Source of the DNA: a bacterium
GTDB lineage: Bacteria; UBP4; UBA4092; JAOAEQ01
Direction of reading: 5' to 3'
Assembly (NCBI GenBank): GCA_026416715.1
Contig: JAOAEQ010000007.1
Coordinates: 41,658-105,657 of the forward strand
DNA length: 64,000 nucleotides
Positions within the stretch are counted from its first letter, which is position 1. Every line of letters starts with the position of its first letter. Of this stretch, positions 1 to 7,888 are shown in pieces. A model generated the notes under the pieces. That model was not told where the DNA came from. It saw only the letters and a list, made by a program, of their open reading frames with translations, and searched no databases. The position numbers and the translations under genes were made by a program.

Positions 1-1584
1 GAAAACTTGATTGATTTGATGGTTTCCAGATGAAATTGCGATAAGCATTAATCCATAACTATCAGTTTCAAAAGCATATTTAGTCCCATCAAGTTCAACC
101 TGCCATCCCGGAAAATAAAATGTATTTAATCGAACCACGCTCGGTGATTCCGCGATAATAAACCAGGAACGATTTGTTCCGGTAATCGTTTGCGGTTGAA
201 TAACCATTTTCCCAGCAATAGTTGAAATCGGACTATCCGCAAAACTATTCGGCATCCGATTGACAGTTTGCGGAAGATATTCATTGCTCATTGTCGTCCC
301 GTAACTTTTTTGAACTGATTCGCAAGTCCAGATAAATTCCGGAGTTAACTCTGTTTCACGAACCGGGATACTACGGTGGTGTAAATAAATTGACGAAAGT
401 AATATCGTTATAATTAGTGCTATCATAGCACTCAATTTTGGCGATATATATTTCGTCCGGATTATATCGATAGTAGCACCACTTAATAATGTTAATGGTA
501 AAGCGGTTAAGGCTAATAATCGCCAAGGATATAAAATATATTTCATCAAGGGAATGACCGCCCAAATGAATTTGCTTATCGGTAACATTAAAAAGATTAA
601 TCCGAGTAGTGATATCCAAGAGAACCAATACCATTGTTTCTTGACAAGCGATAAATCCAACTTAGCGTTATTCAATATAAAAAATAATGAGATACATGAA
701 AGTAGTATCGGGGCTAGTCCGAGTTGGAGCGACATTCGATTAATTGCACCGGGTTCGCTGCCTCCCCATCCCCAACGGGGATTGACTAGGTCAACTAACG
801 AAACAAAGTGGTTGCGATAATCCGCAGCGGTAACCAGATTTTCAACTGAAACGAATTGTTTTTCTGCTAATGCTGGAAGCCAGAAATAGGCGCTAAAACC
901 TAAACCAAATAATAACCCTAGTAAGCAGTAAGTAGTAGGTGTTAGGAATTTTTTTCCCTTTGTAAAAATGAGAAAAATAATATAAACGAGCAGAAATGCA
1001 GTAAAGACCATAGCCATAATGTTATGGCTTAGGATGACTGCTGCATAAGATAAACTTGCACTAAGCAGATACCACGGAGTGAACTTTGTGTTCCCTTGCC
1101 ATAATTTATAAAAGAAGAATAAGACCCAAGGGAAAAATGCAGTCGCAATGAATTCAGAAATATCTCCACGGACATAAACCTGTACCAGATGATAAGGGAA
1201 ATAAACATAAACGATAGCAGCAACTAATCCAGCAAGGTTATTGTGGAGAATTTCTTTCACCCAGAAATAAACGCCAATACCGCCAAGCAGAAATCCGAGT
1301 ATAACAGTTGCATGGATCGAATACACATAGCCCAATCCCGCGAGATAGAGTAAATAAGCTATGTAATATGCAAGTGGAGCATAAAAATTAAAAAACGGAT
1401 AACCATATCCAAGTGCAAATGAAGAAACCCAGCGCGGTGGAATTTGTCCTTCGTTAAAACATTGTTCTATTCCATAGAGCCGAAATAACGGAAAATACAT
1501 ATCATGAGTCAAGATAAATCCAGGAAGTAGTAATGGGATAATAACGACGAAGCTAAATCCGATAATGATAAGAACCCACCGCAT
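1..1584 (-). CDS. PTPS-related polytopic membrane protein (GT-C-like), C-terminus cut by window edge
   Basis: The frame is open from the ATG at 1584 to the left edge of the window, giving 528 residues with no stop, so the C-terminus is missing. The protein is very hydrophobic: a first membrane segment lies at residues 3-23 and about ten more follow up to about residue 410, after which it becomes soluble and beta-rich. Residues 27-70 carry an HDMYFPLFR, PPRW, then GYGYPFFNFYAPLAYY pattern that I recognise from the membrane family named '6-pyruvoyl-tetrahydropterin synthase-related'. Despite that name these are not pterin enzymes; they resemble GT-C glycosyltransferases and YfhO-type proteins of the cell envelope. 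The family call rests on remembered motifs. It is the last gene of a minus-strand run and no good ribosome-binding site precedes it. Confidence 0.7.
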   Translation of the reverse strand, partial: MRWVLIIIGFSFVVIIPLLLPGFILTHDMYFPLFRLYGIEQCFNEGQIPPRWVSSFALGYGYPFFNFYAPLAYYIAYLLYLAGLGYVYSIHATVILGFLLGGIGVYFWVKEILHNNLAGLVAAIVYVYFPYHLVQVYVRGDISEFIATAFFPWVLFFFYKLWQGNTKFTPWYLLSASLSYAAVILSHNIMAMVFTAFLLVYIIFLIFTKGKKFLTPTTYCLLGLLFGLGFSAYFWLPALAEKQFVSVENLVTAADYRNHFVSLVDLVNPRWGWGGSEPGAINRMSLQLGLAPILLSCISLFFILNNAKLDLSLVKKQWYWFSWISLLGLIFLMLPISKFIWAVIPLMKYILYPWRLLALTALPLTLLSGATIDIIRTKYISPKLSAMIALIITILLSSIYLHHRSIPVRETELTPEFIWTCESVQKSYGTTMSNEYLPQTVNRMPNSFADSPISTIAGKMVIQPQTITGTNRSWFIIAESPSVVRLNTFYFPGWQVELDGTKYAFETDSYGLMLIAISSGNHQINQVF

Positions 1585-1603
1585 TGTTTTATCCTAGAAA
1601 TAA

Positions 1604-1677
1604 AAACCACAGATTGCCCAGAATTTGCCCATTTATTTGGATACTGTGTAGGTCGTGCTCTGAGTCATCTGTGGTTT
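1604..1677. repeat. Imperfect inverted repeat, about 19-nt arms
   Basis: The outer 11 bases match perfectly (AAACCACAGAT at 1604-1614 against ATCTGTGGTTT at 1667-1677), and a second block, AGA with TCT, continues the pairing inward to 1622/1659. It fills the spacer between two minus-strand genes. There is no T-run, so it does not look like a simple terminator. Similar spacer-filling inverted repeats occur at 13503-13583 and 14670-14742. Confidence 0.6.
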
Positions 1678-1682
1678 ATTTT

Positions 1683-2804
1683 TTATTTAATTTGGACGAA
1701 TTTCCCTTCTTTTACGATATAAACATACATAGCTTTATTGGTGGTATCACCATGTTCATCGAAATTAGTTATTCCGACTACGCCATTGAAATCTTTCGTT
1801 TCACGAATTGCTTTAACTACCGCTGCTCGGTCGGTTGTTCCAGCGCGTTTTATTGCGTCAATAATGATATTCGCTGCATCGTATGCAAAGGGTGCGTAGG
1901 TTTTTATGGCACCATATTTAGCAGTAAATTTATTGATAAACTGTTTTGCCGTTTCGACTTTATCCCAAGATGGAACTGAAAACGTTATAATTGTTCCTTC
2001 TGCTGCTTTTCCAGCGATATCAAGAAATCCAGGAACATATAATCCATCGCCGCCCATAAATTGGGTTTGCATACCAAGTTCTTTCATTTGTTTTGCAAGT
2101 AATCCCGCTTCCGGATACATGCCACCAAAATAAACCAGATCCGGATTTTTGGATTTAATCTTGGTTAATATTGCCGTAAAATCACGGTCTCCTTGCGTTA
2201 TTCCTTCAAATAAGATTTCTTTTAATCCTAATTGATGAACTCCTTTACGGAATTCTTCAGCTAACCCCTGACCATACTGACTTTTATCATGCAGGATAGC
2301 AATTCTCTTTTTCCCGAGTTCTTTAATTGCGAATTCCGCACCGAACGGACCTTGGAATGAATCCGTTGCACACATGCGAAATATTTCAGGGTATCCCTGT
2401 AACGTCAATTCCGGATTCGTTGATGATGGCGTTATCATTGCCAGTTGCGCTTCATGATACTTTTTCGACGCAGGAATAGAACAGTTACTGTTTAAATGGC
2501 CAACAACCGCTACCACTGTTGGGTCAGTGATGAGTTTTTGCGCAACGGCAACTGCTTCTTTCGGGTCATGTTTATCATCCATCGGAACAAGTTCGAGTTT
2601 TTTCCCCAGAACACCACCAGCAGCATTCGCTTCTTCTATCGCCATTAATACTCCATTTTTCATATCAATCCCAATTTCTGCTTGGTCACCAGTTAAGGGT
2701 GCAGCGAATCCAATTCGAATAACATTTGTTTGCTGCTGTGCGCAACTGAAAAAGAATAATCCGATAAGAACAATGAAACCTATTACAATAATATTATTTT
2801 TCAC
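1683..2804 (-). CDS. Branched-chain amino-acid-type ABC substrate-binding lipoprotein (LivJ/LivK family)
   Basis: This is a periplasmic-binding-protein type I fold of the Leu/Ile/Val family, expected to be tethered to the membrane and to present amino acids or similar ligands to an ABC importer. The N-terminus has a hydrophobic stretch ending in FFFSC, a lipobox, followed by AQQQ; the mature part opens with IRIGFAAPLTG and contains VVGHLNSNCS and ITPSSTNPELT, typical ligand-site segments of the family. An in-frame GTG at 2813 lies inside a perfect AAGGAGGTGA ribosome-binding site, so I choose the next GTG at 2804, eight bases after that site. No permease or ATPase genes lie next to it, so its transporter partner must be elsewhere. 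Ligand unknown. Confidence 0.88.
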   Translation of the reverse strand: MKNNIIVIGFIVLIGLFFFSCAQQQTNVIRIGFAAPLTGDQAEIGIDMKNGVLMAIEEANAAGGVLGKKLELVPMDDKHDPKEAVAVAQKLITDPTVVAVVGHLNSNCSIPASKKYHEAQLAMITPSSTNPELTLQGYPEIFRMCATDSFQGPFGAEFAIKELGKKRIAILHDKSQYGQGLAEEFRKGVHQLGLKEILFEGITQGDRDFTAILTKIKSKNPDLVYFGGMYPEAGLLAKQMKELGMQTQFMGGDGLYVPGFLDIAGKAAEGTIITFSVPSWDKVETAKQFINKFTAKYGAIKTYAPFAYDAANIIIDAIKRAGTTDRAAVVKAIRETKDFNGVVGITNFDEHGDTTNKAMYVYIVKEGKFVQIK

Positions 2805-2912
2805 ATTTTTCACCTCCTTGAGTGAATTTTAGGGTTATATGCAACTGTAGAAAATTATATCATTATTTTCTTAATTTGCTCTAATTTCCTTTTCCCTTAG
2901 CTTATTTATTTC

Positions 2913-4661
2913 CTAGAATATTGGGCTTAATCTATATTGTAGATTATAGAGTCTCGAATAGATACCGTTTGCATCGAGAAGTTCTTGATGGGTTCCTATT
3001 TCCGCAACTGTCCCATCTTCAAGTACAATAATCTTATCCGCATGCTGGATGGTTGATAACCGATGCGCAATAATGATACTAGTTCGATTTGCGGTAAGAT
3101 TTTTTAACGCATCTTGGATTAATAGTTCCGTTTCAGAATCAACCGATGACGTCGCTTCGTCGAGTATCAGAATCGGCGCATTTTTTAGAATAGCACGCGC
3201 AATCGAAATCCGCTGTTTCTGCCCACCGGAAAGTTTAACTCCACGTTCACCAATTACCGTATCATATTGCTGGGGTAACTCTAAAATGAATTCATGTGCA
3301 TGCGCTGCTTTCGCAGCGGCGATGATTTCTGCTTCAGTGGCTTTTAAATTACCATATGCAATATTTTCTTTAACCGTTCCAGTGAATAGAAATACCTCCT
3401 GCAAGACCAGAGCGATTTTTGACCGCAGATAACTAACTGATAAATCCCGTAAATCATAACCGGATAATGTGATTTTTCCTTCATTCGGGTCGTAGAATCG
3501 TGGGATAAGATTGATAATGGTAGTTTTTCCAGCACCGCTAGAACCAACCAGCGCTACGGTCTCTCCGTCTTCAATTCGAAACGATGCATGCAAAAGGACC
3601 GGAAATCCGGGTTTATAAGCAAAGGTGACGTTATGGAATTCGATATCATGTTTGGTCAATTTCGGTTTTTGTGCATGTTTAGTATCCTTAATATCAGGTT
3701 CAGTATCAATGATTTCATAGATTCGTTTTCCACCAACTGCCGCTCGTTGGACCGTGTCAACTACTCGCCCAAGTTGGAGTATTGGCCGATAAAAATATTG
3801 CAGGTATAAAAAGAAGGCAACCAGATTGGCAATAGATAATTGTCCGAGTAACGCGAGTTTTCCACCGTACCAAATAACGAGAATCATACCAATACTTCCA
3901 GTAAGTTCAACCAGCGGGAATCGAGTGGCAAGAAACCAAATCGTTTTCATCGTTGACTGATAATGGGCAATGCTTTTCTCTTCGAACCGTTCTAATTCGT
4001 ATTCCTCCCGATTAAACGATTGGATAACCGAAATGCCGGAGAGATTATCCTGCATTTTTGCGCCGATTTCAGCAAGTTTCTGTTGAGCAGCATGATATGC
4101 GGTATGGACTTTTTTCCCATAATTTCGAACCAGATATACAAGGATCGGTATTGGAATCAAGGTGACTAATGCTAGTCGCCAATCAAGCCAGAATAGTATT
4201 GATGTCGCTCCGATGAAGAGAATAATTGAAGTAATGATATCCGGAATCGCATGGGAGATTAGCTCTTCAATCATTGCAAGGTCGCTAATCATTCGCGTAG
4301 TAATTTGTCCTGTCTGTCGGTCATGATAATATCGTAACGAAAGTTTTTGCAAATGTTCATATAGTTGAACGCGAATATCGGATAACGTGCCCCAACCAAC
4401 CTGATGCGCTAGAAAAACGTTACCGAAACTGGCAAGCGCCCGCAGGATATATAATCCGAGTGCGAGCAAAGCGAGTTGATTTATCATTCCCCAGCCGGAT
4501 TGACCGAGCGATTCCAGTTTCTGAATTATCGCAACAAGTTGTCGAACGACTAACGGTGCCACTAATTCCGCTGCGGTTAATATCAGCATACTTAATATCG
4601 CTAAAATCATTTTATGCTGATATTTACGCGCTTGATTGAGGATACGGAGGATATATGTCAT
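2913..4661 (-). CDS. ABC exporter, fused membrane and ATPase domains (MsbA/MdlB-like)
   Basis: A 582-residue half-transporter expected to work as a homo- or heterodimer in the inner membrane. Residues 1-310 hold six membrane helices of the type I exporter fold. The nucleotide-binding domain follows, with Walker A GSSGAGKTT near residue 373, Q-loop LVLQE, signature LSGGQ at 477, Walker B LILDEATSS around 497-506 and the H-loop histidine near 533. Length and order fit lipid, peptide or drug exporters such as MsbA; the substrate cannot be read from the sequence. Because the organism makes lipid A, an MsbA role is possible, but the gene is not next to any lpx gene. It sits between the binding protein and the acetyltransferase, with separate spacers on both sides. 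Confidence 0.88.
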   Translation of the reverse strand: MTYILRILNQARKYQHKMILAILSMLILTAAELVAPLVVRQLVAIIQKLESLGQSGWGMINQLALLALGLYILRALASFGNVFLAHQVGWGTLSDIRVQLYEHLQKLSLRYYHDRQTGQITTRMISDLAMIEELISHAIPDIITSIILFIGATSILFWLDWRLALVTLIPIPILVYLVRNYGKKVHTAYHAAQQKLAEIGAKMQDNLSGISVIQSFNREEYELERFEEKSIAHYQSTMKTIWFLATRFPLVELTGSIGMILVIWYGGKLALLGQLSIANLVAFFLYLQYFYRPILQLGRVVDTVQRAAVGGKRIYEIIDTEPDIKDTKHAQKPKLTKHDIEFHNVTFAYKPGFPVLLHASFRIEDGETVALVGSSGAGKTTIINLIPRFYDPNEGKITLSGYDLRDLSVSYLRSKIALVLQEVFLFTGTVKENIAYGNLKATEAEIIAAAKAAHAHEFILELPQQYDTVIGERGVKLSGGQKQRISIARAILKNAPILILDEATSSVDSETELLIQDALKNLTANRTSIIIAHRLSTIQHADKIIVLEDGTVAEIGTHQELLDANGIYSRLYNLQYRLSPIF

Positions 4662-4734
4662 ATTCGAGAAAATTCAAAATTCCAATTTGGTGTGTACTGT
4701 ATCCGTCGCACAAAGATTAAAACTTTCAATTTTT

Positions 4735-5919
4735 TTAGAAGTAATCTAGAATATGGGTTGGTTTATCGAAGAATGCGGTGTTTAAGAACGACAATTTAGC
4801 AGGTCTCTTGATTTCCAATTTTCCATCAATCGCTAACTCTTCCGCTGACCGATAGCCGGAATAAAGCTCTGAAAATGTTTGTATGGTGCAACAGAACTCC
4901 GGCGTTTTTGTCGTTCTATGAATTGCTGCTTTACCCGCTTCAATATCAAGTTCCCACGGACCGATATTCCAATCTCCGCAATCGTCTTGAATTGAAAAAA
5001 TGACCTTGCCTTGTGCTTGTGGGGGATATCCACGGAGTTCAACCGCTTTCTGAACATCAACTACCCGGAATTGAAAAACTGGTTCCATAGCGATTTTTGC
5101 GGAAAACGGTTCGCGAAAATGTTTCCAGAGTATTGGATAGTATGGAGTAAATAATTGAAATCGGGAAATATTATTTGGCAACTGCTGCATGAATCCGAAT
5201 AACGCTTTATACGCCGTTAAATTCAAACAAGCGAATTCTTTAATGATACATTCGTGGCCGAATTCTACTCGATTATGGGTGCACAGGAGATATCCAATCG
5301 GTTCGCCGTTATCTTCAATAATATATCCTTGCCCTTTTTCTTTCATAATCTGCTCGATTTTTTTTATCCATAACTCTTTCGTTCGTTGAACGCAAAGATT
5401 ATATTTCATCGCGTATTGCGAATAGATTTTATCTAAAAGCGGTATTTCTTTTTCCGGTTCGCAATATCGAACTAACTTCTTCTCATCAAACGGTCGAATT
5501 CCATCTTGTTTAAATTCACGATATACATACCGATGCCCGCAGAGTTCCCAACCAAATTTACGATAGTATGCATGCGAAAATGGATAAAGAATCGAAGTCC
5601 ATTGTTTATGTTCTCGCATATCACGCACACTATCCCGCATAAGCGCTCCCGCATATCCTTTTCCCTGACAATCTGCTCGAGTTGCAACTCCTCCAATACC
5701 GCCCATCGAAATAACGTTTCCGCCAACCCAGATTTTATACGGGATTATCTGGATTATACTAACAATATGTTTTCCTTCAAATATCGCACGGGTATTCGAT
5801 AATACCGAATTCTGCGCCCATTGTTGACCGATTTCTAAACCGGTTTTGTAGCTATTATTGTATATTTCTGCTATTAACTGTCGTTCCGATTCTTTAACCT
5901 GGCGAATGGTTGGGGTCAT
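4735..5919 (-). CDS. Eis-like GNAT N-acetyltransferase with SCP2-like C-terminal domain
   Basis: The 394 residues match the three-part layout of the Eis/Rv2416c family: an N-terminal GNAT domain, a second degenerate GNAT-like domain, and a C-terminal sterol-carrier-protein-2-like fold. The acetyl-CoA pyrophosphate loop is visible as VATRADCQGKGYAGALM near residues 80-97, preceded by the usual GGIGG strand; the C-terminal part (about 295-394) includes the AELAIDGKLEI region and ends in aromatic DYF, the carboxylate end used for catalysis in Eis enzymes. A good AAAGGAA ribosome-binding site lies seven to eight bases before the ATG at 5919. Known family members acetylate amines, including aminoglycosides and lysines, but the substrate here is unknown. 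Confidence 0.85.
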   Translation of the reverse strand: MTPTIRQVKESERQLIAEIYNNSYKTGLEIGQQWAQNSVLSNTRAIFEGKHIVSIIQIIPYKIWVGGNVISMGGIGGVATRADCQGKGYAGALMRDSVRDMREHKQWTSILYPFSHAYYRKFGWELCGHRYVYREFKQDGIRPFDEKKLVRYCEPEKEIPLLDKIYSQYAMKYNLCVQRTKELWIKKIEQIMKEKGQGYIIEDNGEPIGYLLCTHNRVEFGHECIIKEFACLNLTAYKALFGFMQQLPNNISRFQLFTPYYPILWKHFREPFSAKIAMEPVFQFRVVDVQKAVELRGYPPQAQGKVIFSIQDDCGDWNIGPWELDIEAGKAAIHRTTKTPEFCCTIQTFSELYSGYRSAEELAIDGKLEIKRPAKLSFLNTAFFDKPTHILDYF

Positions 5920-5942
5920 ACTTTATTTCCTTTCTTTGCGAT

Positions 5943-5960
5943 CGTGAATTACGTGAATTA
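5943..5960. repeat. Tandem 9-mer, two perfect copies
   Basis: CGTGAATTA occurs twice back to back, just after the start of the Eis-like gene and before the end of the hydrolase gene. It is short, and I report it because similar degenerate short-period repeats turn up in other spacers of this window. Confidence 0.5.
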
Positions 5961-5969
5961 AATGAATAT

Positions 5970-6923
5970 TTATTTATCTAAAATACTTGGTAACGAAGTC
6001 TGTGCGATATATTTTCCCATCGTATAGAAATGGTTCATATGGTCTTGTCCGGTTTCACCAGCAAACTCGCGAACGTGGAAATTCCCTTGATCAACTGTAG
6101 ATAATAACCGCATTGTTTTCCACGGTTCATCCAGAGATAGAGAAGAGGTGTCCTCGTGCTTCACGACACGTTGTAATCCAAGTTTTTTAATCAGAAAATC
6201 AGCGGTTTTTGTTGTGCTGGCATAGGTTTTCGGGTCAATCTGTGAATGGGTGATCCACATTGTTTTCTTACCTCGCACTGCATCTTGCGCGAACTGGAGA
6301 AACATTTGCATTTGTTCCGCTGGCGGGGTATGAGTTGTAGTATCTAAACCTGCATGGATGGAATCGAGAAAAACCGTATCTGTTATTTTCTTATAATACG
6401 CCGGGACTTGCAGGATTTCTCGCATTGCGCCGAATCCTGCACTGAACGAGGTTAAACAGAGTCTGCCTAATCGTGGACGATGAACGATACTATTTTTATC
6501 CAACGTTTCCATAATTTCGGTCAACAACCGACCGAACTCTTTTTTATCTTTATATTTCGCTGTATATACTCCAGAGAGTCCGCGTAGCGGTATCGTTACC
6601 ACCACTGCATTCTTACCGGTTGGATAAAAACTCTGTTCCACAACCCAAGAGGCACCATGGAAATGAATTAGAAGATTAACGTTCTTCTTTTTCGCATGAA
6701 AATAAGGTGGAACATACATAACCCCGGTTGATAACGCAAAATGCTGACCGGGTAACTCGATTTGTTGTGGAGCGATTATGAGCGGTGCTAACGGAGTAGA
6801 GGTTGTCGTCATTATTGATTGCGTGGTACCATTCGACATCGCTTGACTAGTAGTAACATCAATTATTACGATGAAAAACCAGATTACAACAAAATTAAGT
6901 TGGGTAATTTTTCTTATTATCAT
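5970..6923 (-). CDS. Secreted alpha/beta-hydrolase-like protein
   Basis: A 317-residue protein with an N-terminal hydrophobic segment (residues 10-25) that looks like a signal peptide or anchor. The body has features of the alpha/beta hydrolase fold: LLIHFHG at 84-90 is like the strand and oxyanion HG motif, and SFSAGFGA around residue 161 is a nucleophile elbow with Ser161 as the likely catalytic serine. VFLDS (Asp187) and the histidine in GQDHMNHF near residue 296 are candidates for the rest of the triad, although the usual aspartate position is not certain. The second half carries WITHSQIDP, where a hydrolase often has its acid residue. I do not recognise the exact subfamily or substrate. 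No ribosome-binding site precedes the ATG. Confidence 0.6.
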   Translation of the reverse strand: MIIRKITQLNFVVIWFFIVIIDVTTSQAMSNGTTQSIMTTTSTPLAPLIIAPQQIELPGQHFALSTGVMYVPPYFHAKKKNVNLLIHFHGASWVVEQSFYPTGKNAVVVTIPLRGLSGVYTAKYKDKKEFGRLLTEIMETLDKNSIVHRPRLGRLCLTSFSAGFGAMREILQVPAYYKKITDTVFLDSIHAGLDTTTHTPPAEQMQMFLQFAQDAVRGKKTMWITHSQIDPKTYASTTKTADFLIKKLGLQRVVKHEDTSSLSLDEPWKTMRLLSTVDQGNFHVREFAGETGQDHMNHFYTMGKYIAQTSLPSILDK

Positions 6924-6950
6924 CTAAGTAATTATGATTACTAAAATAAA

Positions 6951-7027
6951 TGGCGTGCCCAGAGGGAGTTGAACCCCCAACCTATAGATCCGTAGTCTAT
7001 CGCTCTATCCAATTGAGCTATGGGCAC
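6951..7027 (-). tRNA. tRNA-Arg(ACG)
   Basis: Read on the minus strand the element folds into a full cloverleaf: acceptor stem GTGCCCA/TGGGCAC, D arm GCTC...GAGC, anticodon stem ATAGA/TCTAT with loop CTACGGA (anticodon ACG, reading CGN Arg codons after deamination to inosine), T arm GGGGG-TTCAACT-CCCTC, discriminator G and an encoded CCA end. It is 77 nt long. Confidence 0.96.
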
Positions 7028-7148
7028 GTAAAAGAAATAAACGAAACTAAATAAATCTACGAAAAAGTAACTTTATTCTTTCGTTTTTACGGTTCTAACT
7101 TTACAAAATATTATACCACTATTACATAGTGTGAGCAATGAGATTTAC

Positions 7149-7177
7149 TTGCTAAAAAATCAAATTATCGATATGAT
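7149..7177 (+). promoter_or_regulatory. Sigma-70-like promoter ahead of the TrpF-like gene
   Basis: TTGCTA at 7149-7154 and TATGAT at 7172-7177 are separated by 17 bases. The expected transcription start falls within a few bases of the ATG at 7187, and there is no ribosome-binding site, so the message may be leaderless. A small hairpin (AATTATC-GATAT-GATAATT) overlaps the -10 region. Confidence 0.4.
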
Positions 7178-7186
7178 AATTAGCTA

Positions 7187-7888
7187 ATGCACAATATTAT
7201 CCAGATTGCGGGAATTAAAGATTTTGCTGAAGCGCAGATGCTCATTGCAAGGGGAGTGGATTATCTTGGTTTTCCATTACGACTAGATGTGCATGAAGAA
7301 GATTTATCTGAAGAAGAAGCTGGTCGAATTATTCGAACTTTGAAACCGCCAACGTTTGGAGTTTTGATCACTTACTTAAATAAAGCAATTGAAATCGTTG
7401 AATTCTGTGCGCAATTAGGAACGAAAATTGTTCAACTCCATGGCAAGATTGCGGGTGAAGAACTGGCTCGGGTGAAATCGCTCGACTCAGATCTGGTTAT
7501 CATCAAGAGTCTTATTGTTACCGGAGATAATTTTTCTGAGCTTGCAGCAGAGATCGTTCGGTTTACTCCGTTCGTTGATGCATTTATAACTGATACCTAC
7601 GACCCAAACACCGGCGCAACTGGAGCGACTGGGAAACCGCATGATTGGACAATCAGCCGCCGGTTAGTTGAAATATCACCTCGTCCGATTATTCTTGCCG
7701 GCGGATTAACTCCGGAAAATGTCGCGCAAGCGATAGAGTTTGTTCGCCCAGCAGGTGTCGATGTTCATACCGGGGTTGAAGATGCTAACGGAAGGAAAGA
7801 CCAAGATAAAGTTACCAGGTTTATTTCTAACGCGCGTAATGCATTTAAACGAATTCCTATAACATTATTTTCAATCAGGAGATTGTAA
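7187..7888 (+). CDS. TrpF-like (phosphoribosylanthranilate isomerase family) barrel lacking the catalytic cysteine
   Basis: The 233-residue protein is clearly built on the TrpF barrel: VQLHG at 82-86, the general-acid region ITDT (Asp136), a GATGKPHDW phosphate loop near 146-154, LAGGLTPENV at 170-179 and GVDVHTGVED at 190-199 all match conserved TrpF segments. However, the KICGIT motif that supplies the general-base cysteine of true isomerases reads IQIAGIK here (Ala8), and the substrate-arginine segment (usually SxRxV) reads LDVHEED. A tryptophan-pathway role is therefore doubtful. No other trp gene is nearby. Its stop codon overlaps the start of the next gene (TAATG at 7886-7890), so the two are probably translated together. 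It may be an isomerase for another sugar phosphate or a non-catalytic relative. Confidence 0.75.
   Translation: MHNIIQIAGIKDFAEAQMLIARGVDYLGFPLRLDVHEEDLSEEEAGRIIRTLKPPTFGVLITYLNKAIEIVEFCAQLGTKIVQLHGKIAGEELARVKSLDSDLVIIKSLIVTGDNFSELAAEIVRFTPFVDAFITDTYDPNTGATGATGKPHDWTISRRLVEISPRPIILAGGLTPENVAQAIEFVRPAGVDVHTGVEDANGRKDQDKVTRFISNARNAFKRIPITLFSIRRL

Noticed and set aside
1604-1677. Reading this inverted repeat as an intrinsic terminator
   Set aside because: The loop is about 44 bases or more and there is no T-run on either strand.
2805-2813. GTG at 2813 as the start of the binding-protein gene
   Set aside because: It is part of the AAGGAGGTG ribosome-binding site itself; the GTG at 2804 has correct spacing.
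7187-7888. Calling this gene trpF
   Set aside because: The general-base cysteine and the substrate-arginine loop are missing, and no other trp genes are nearby.
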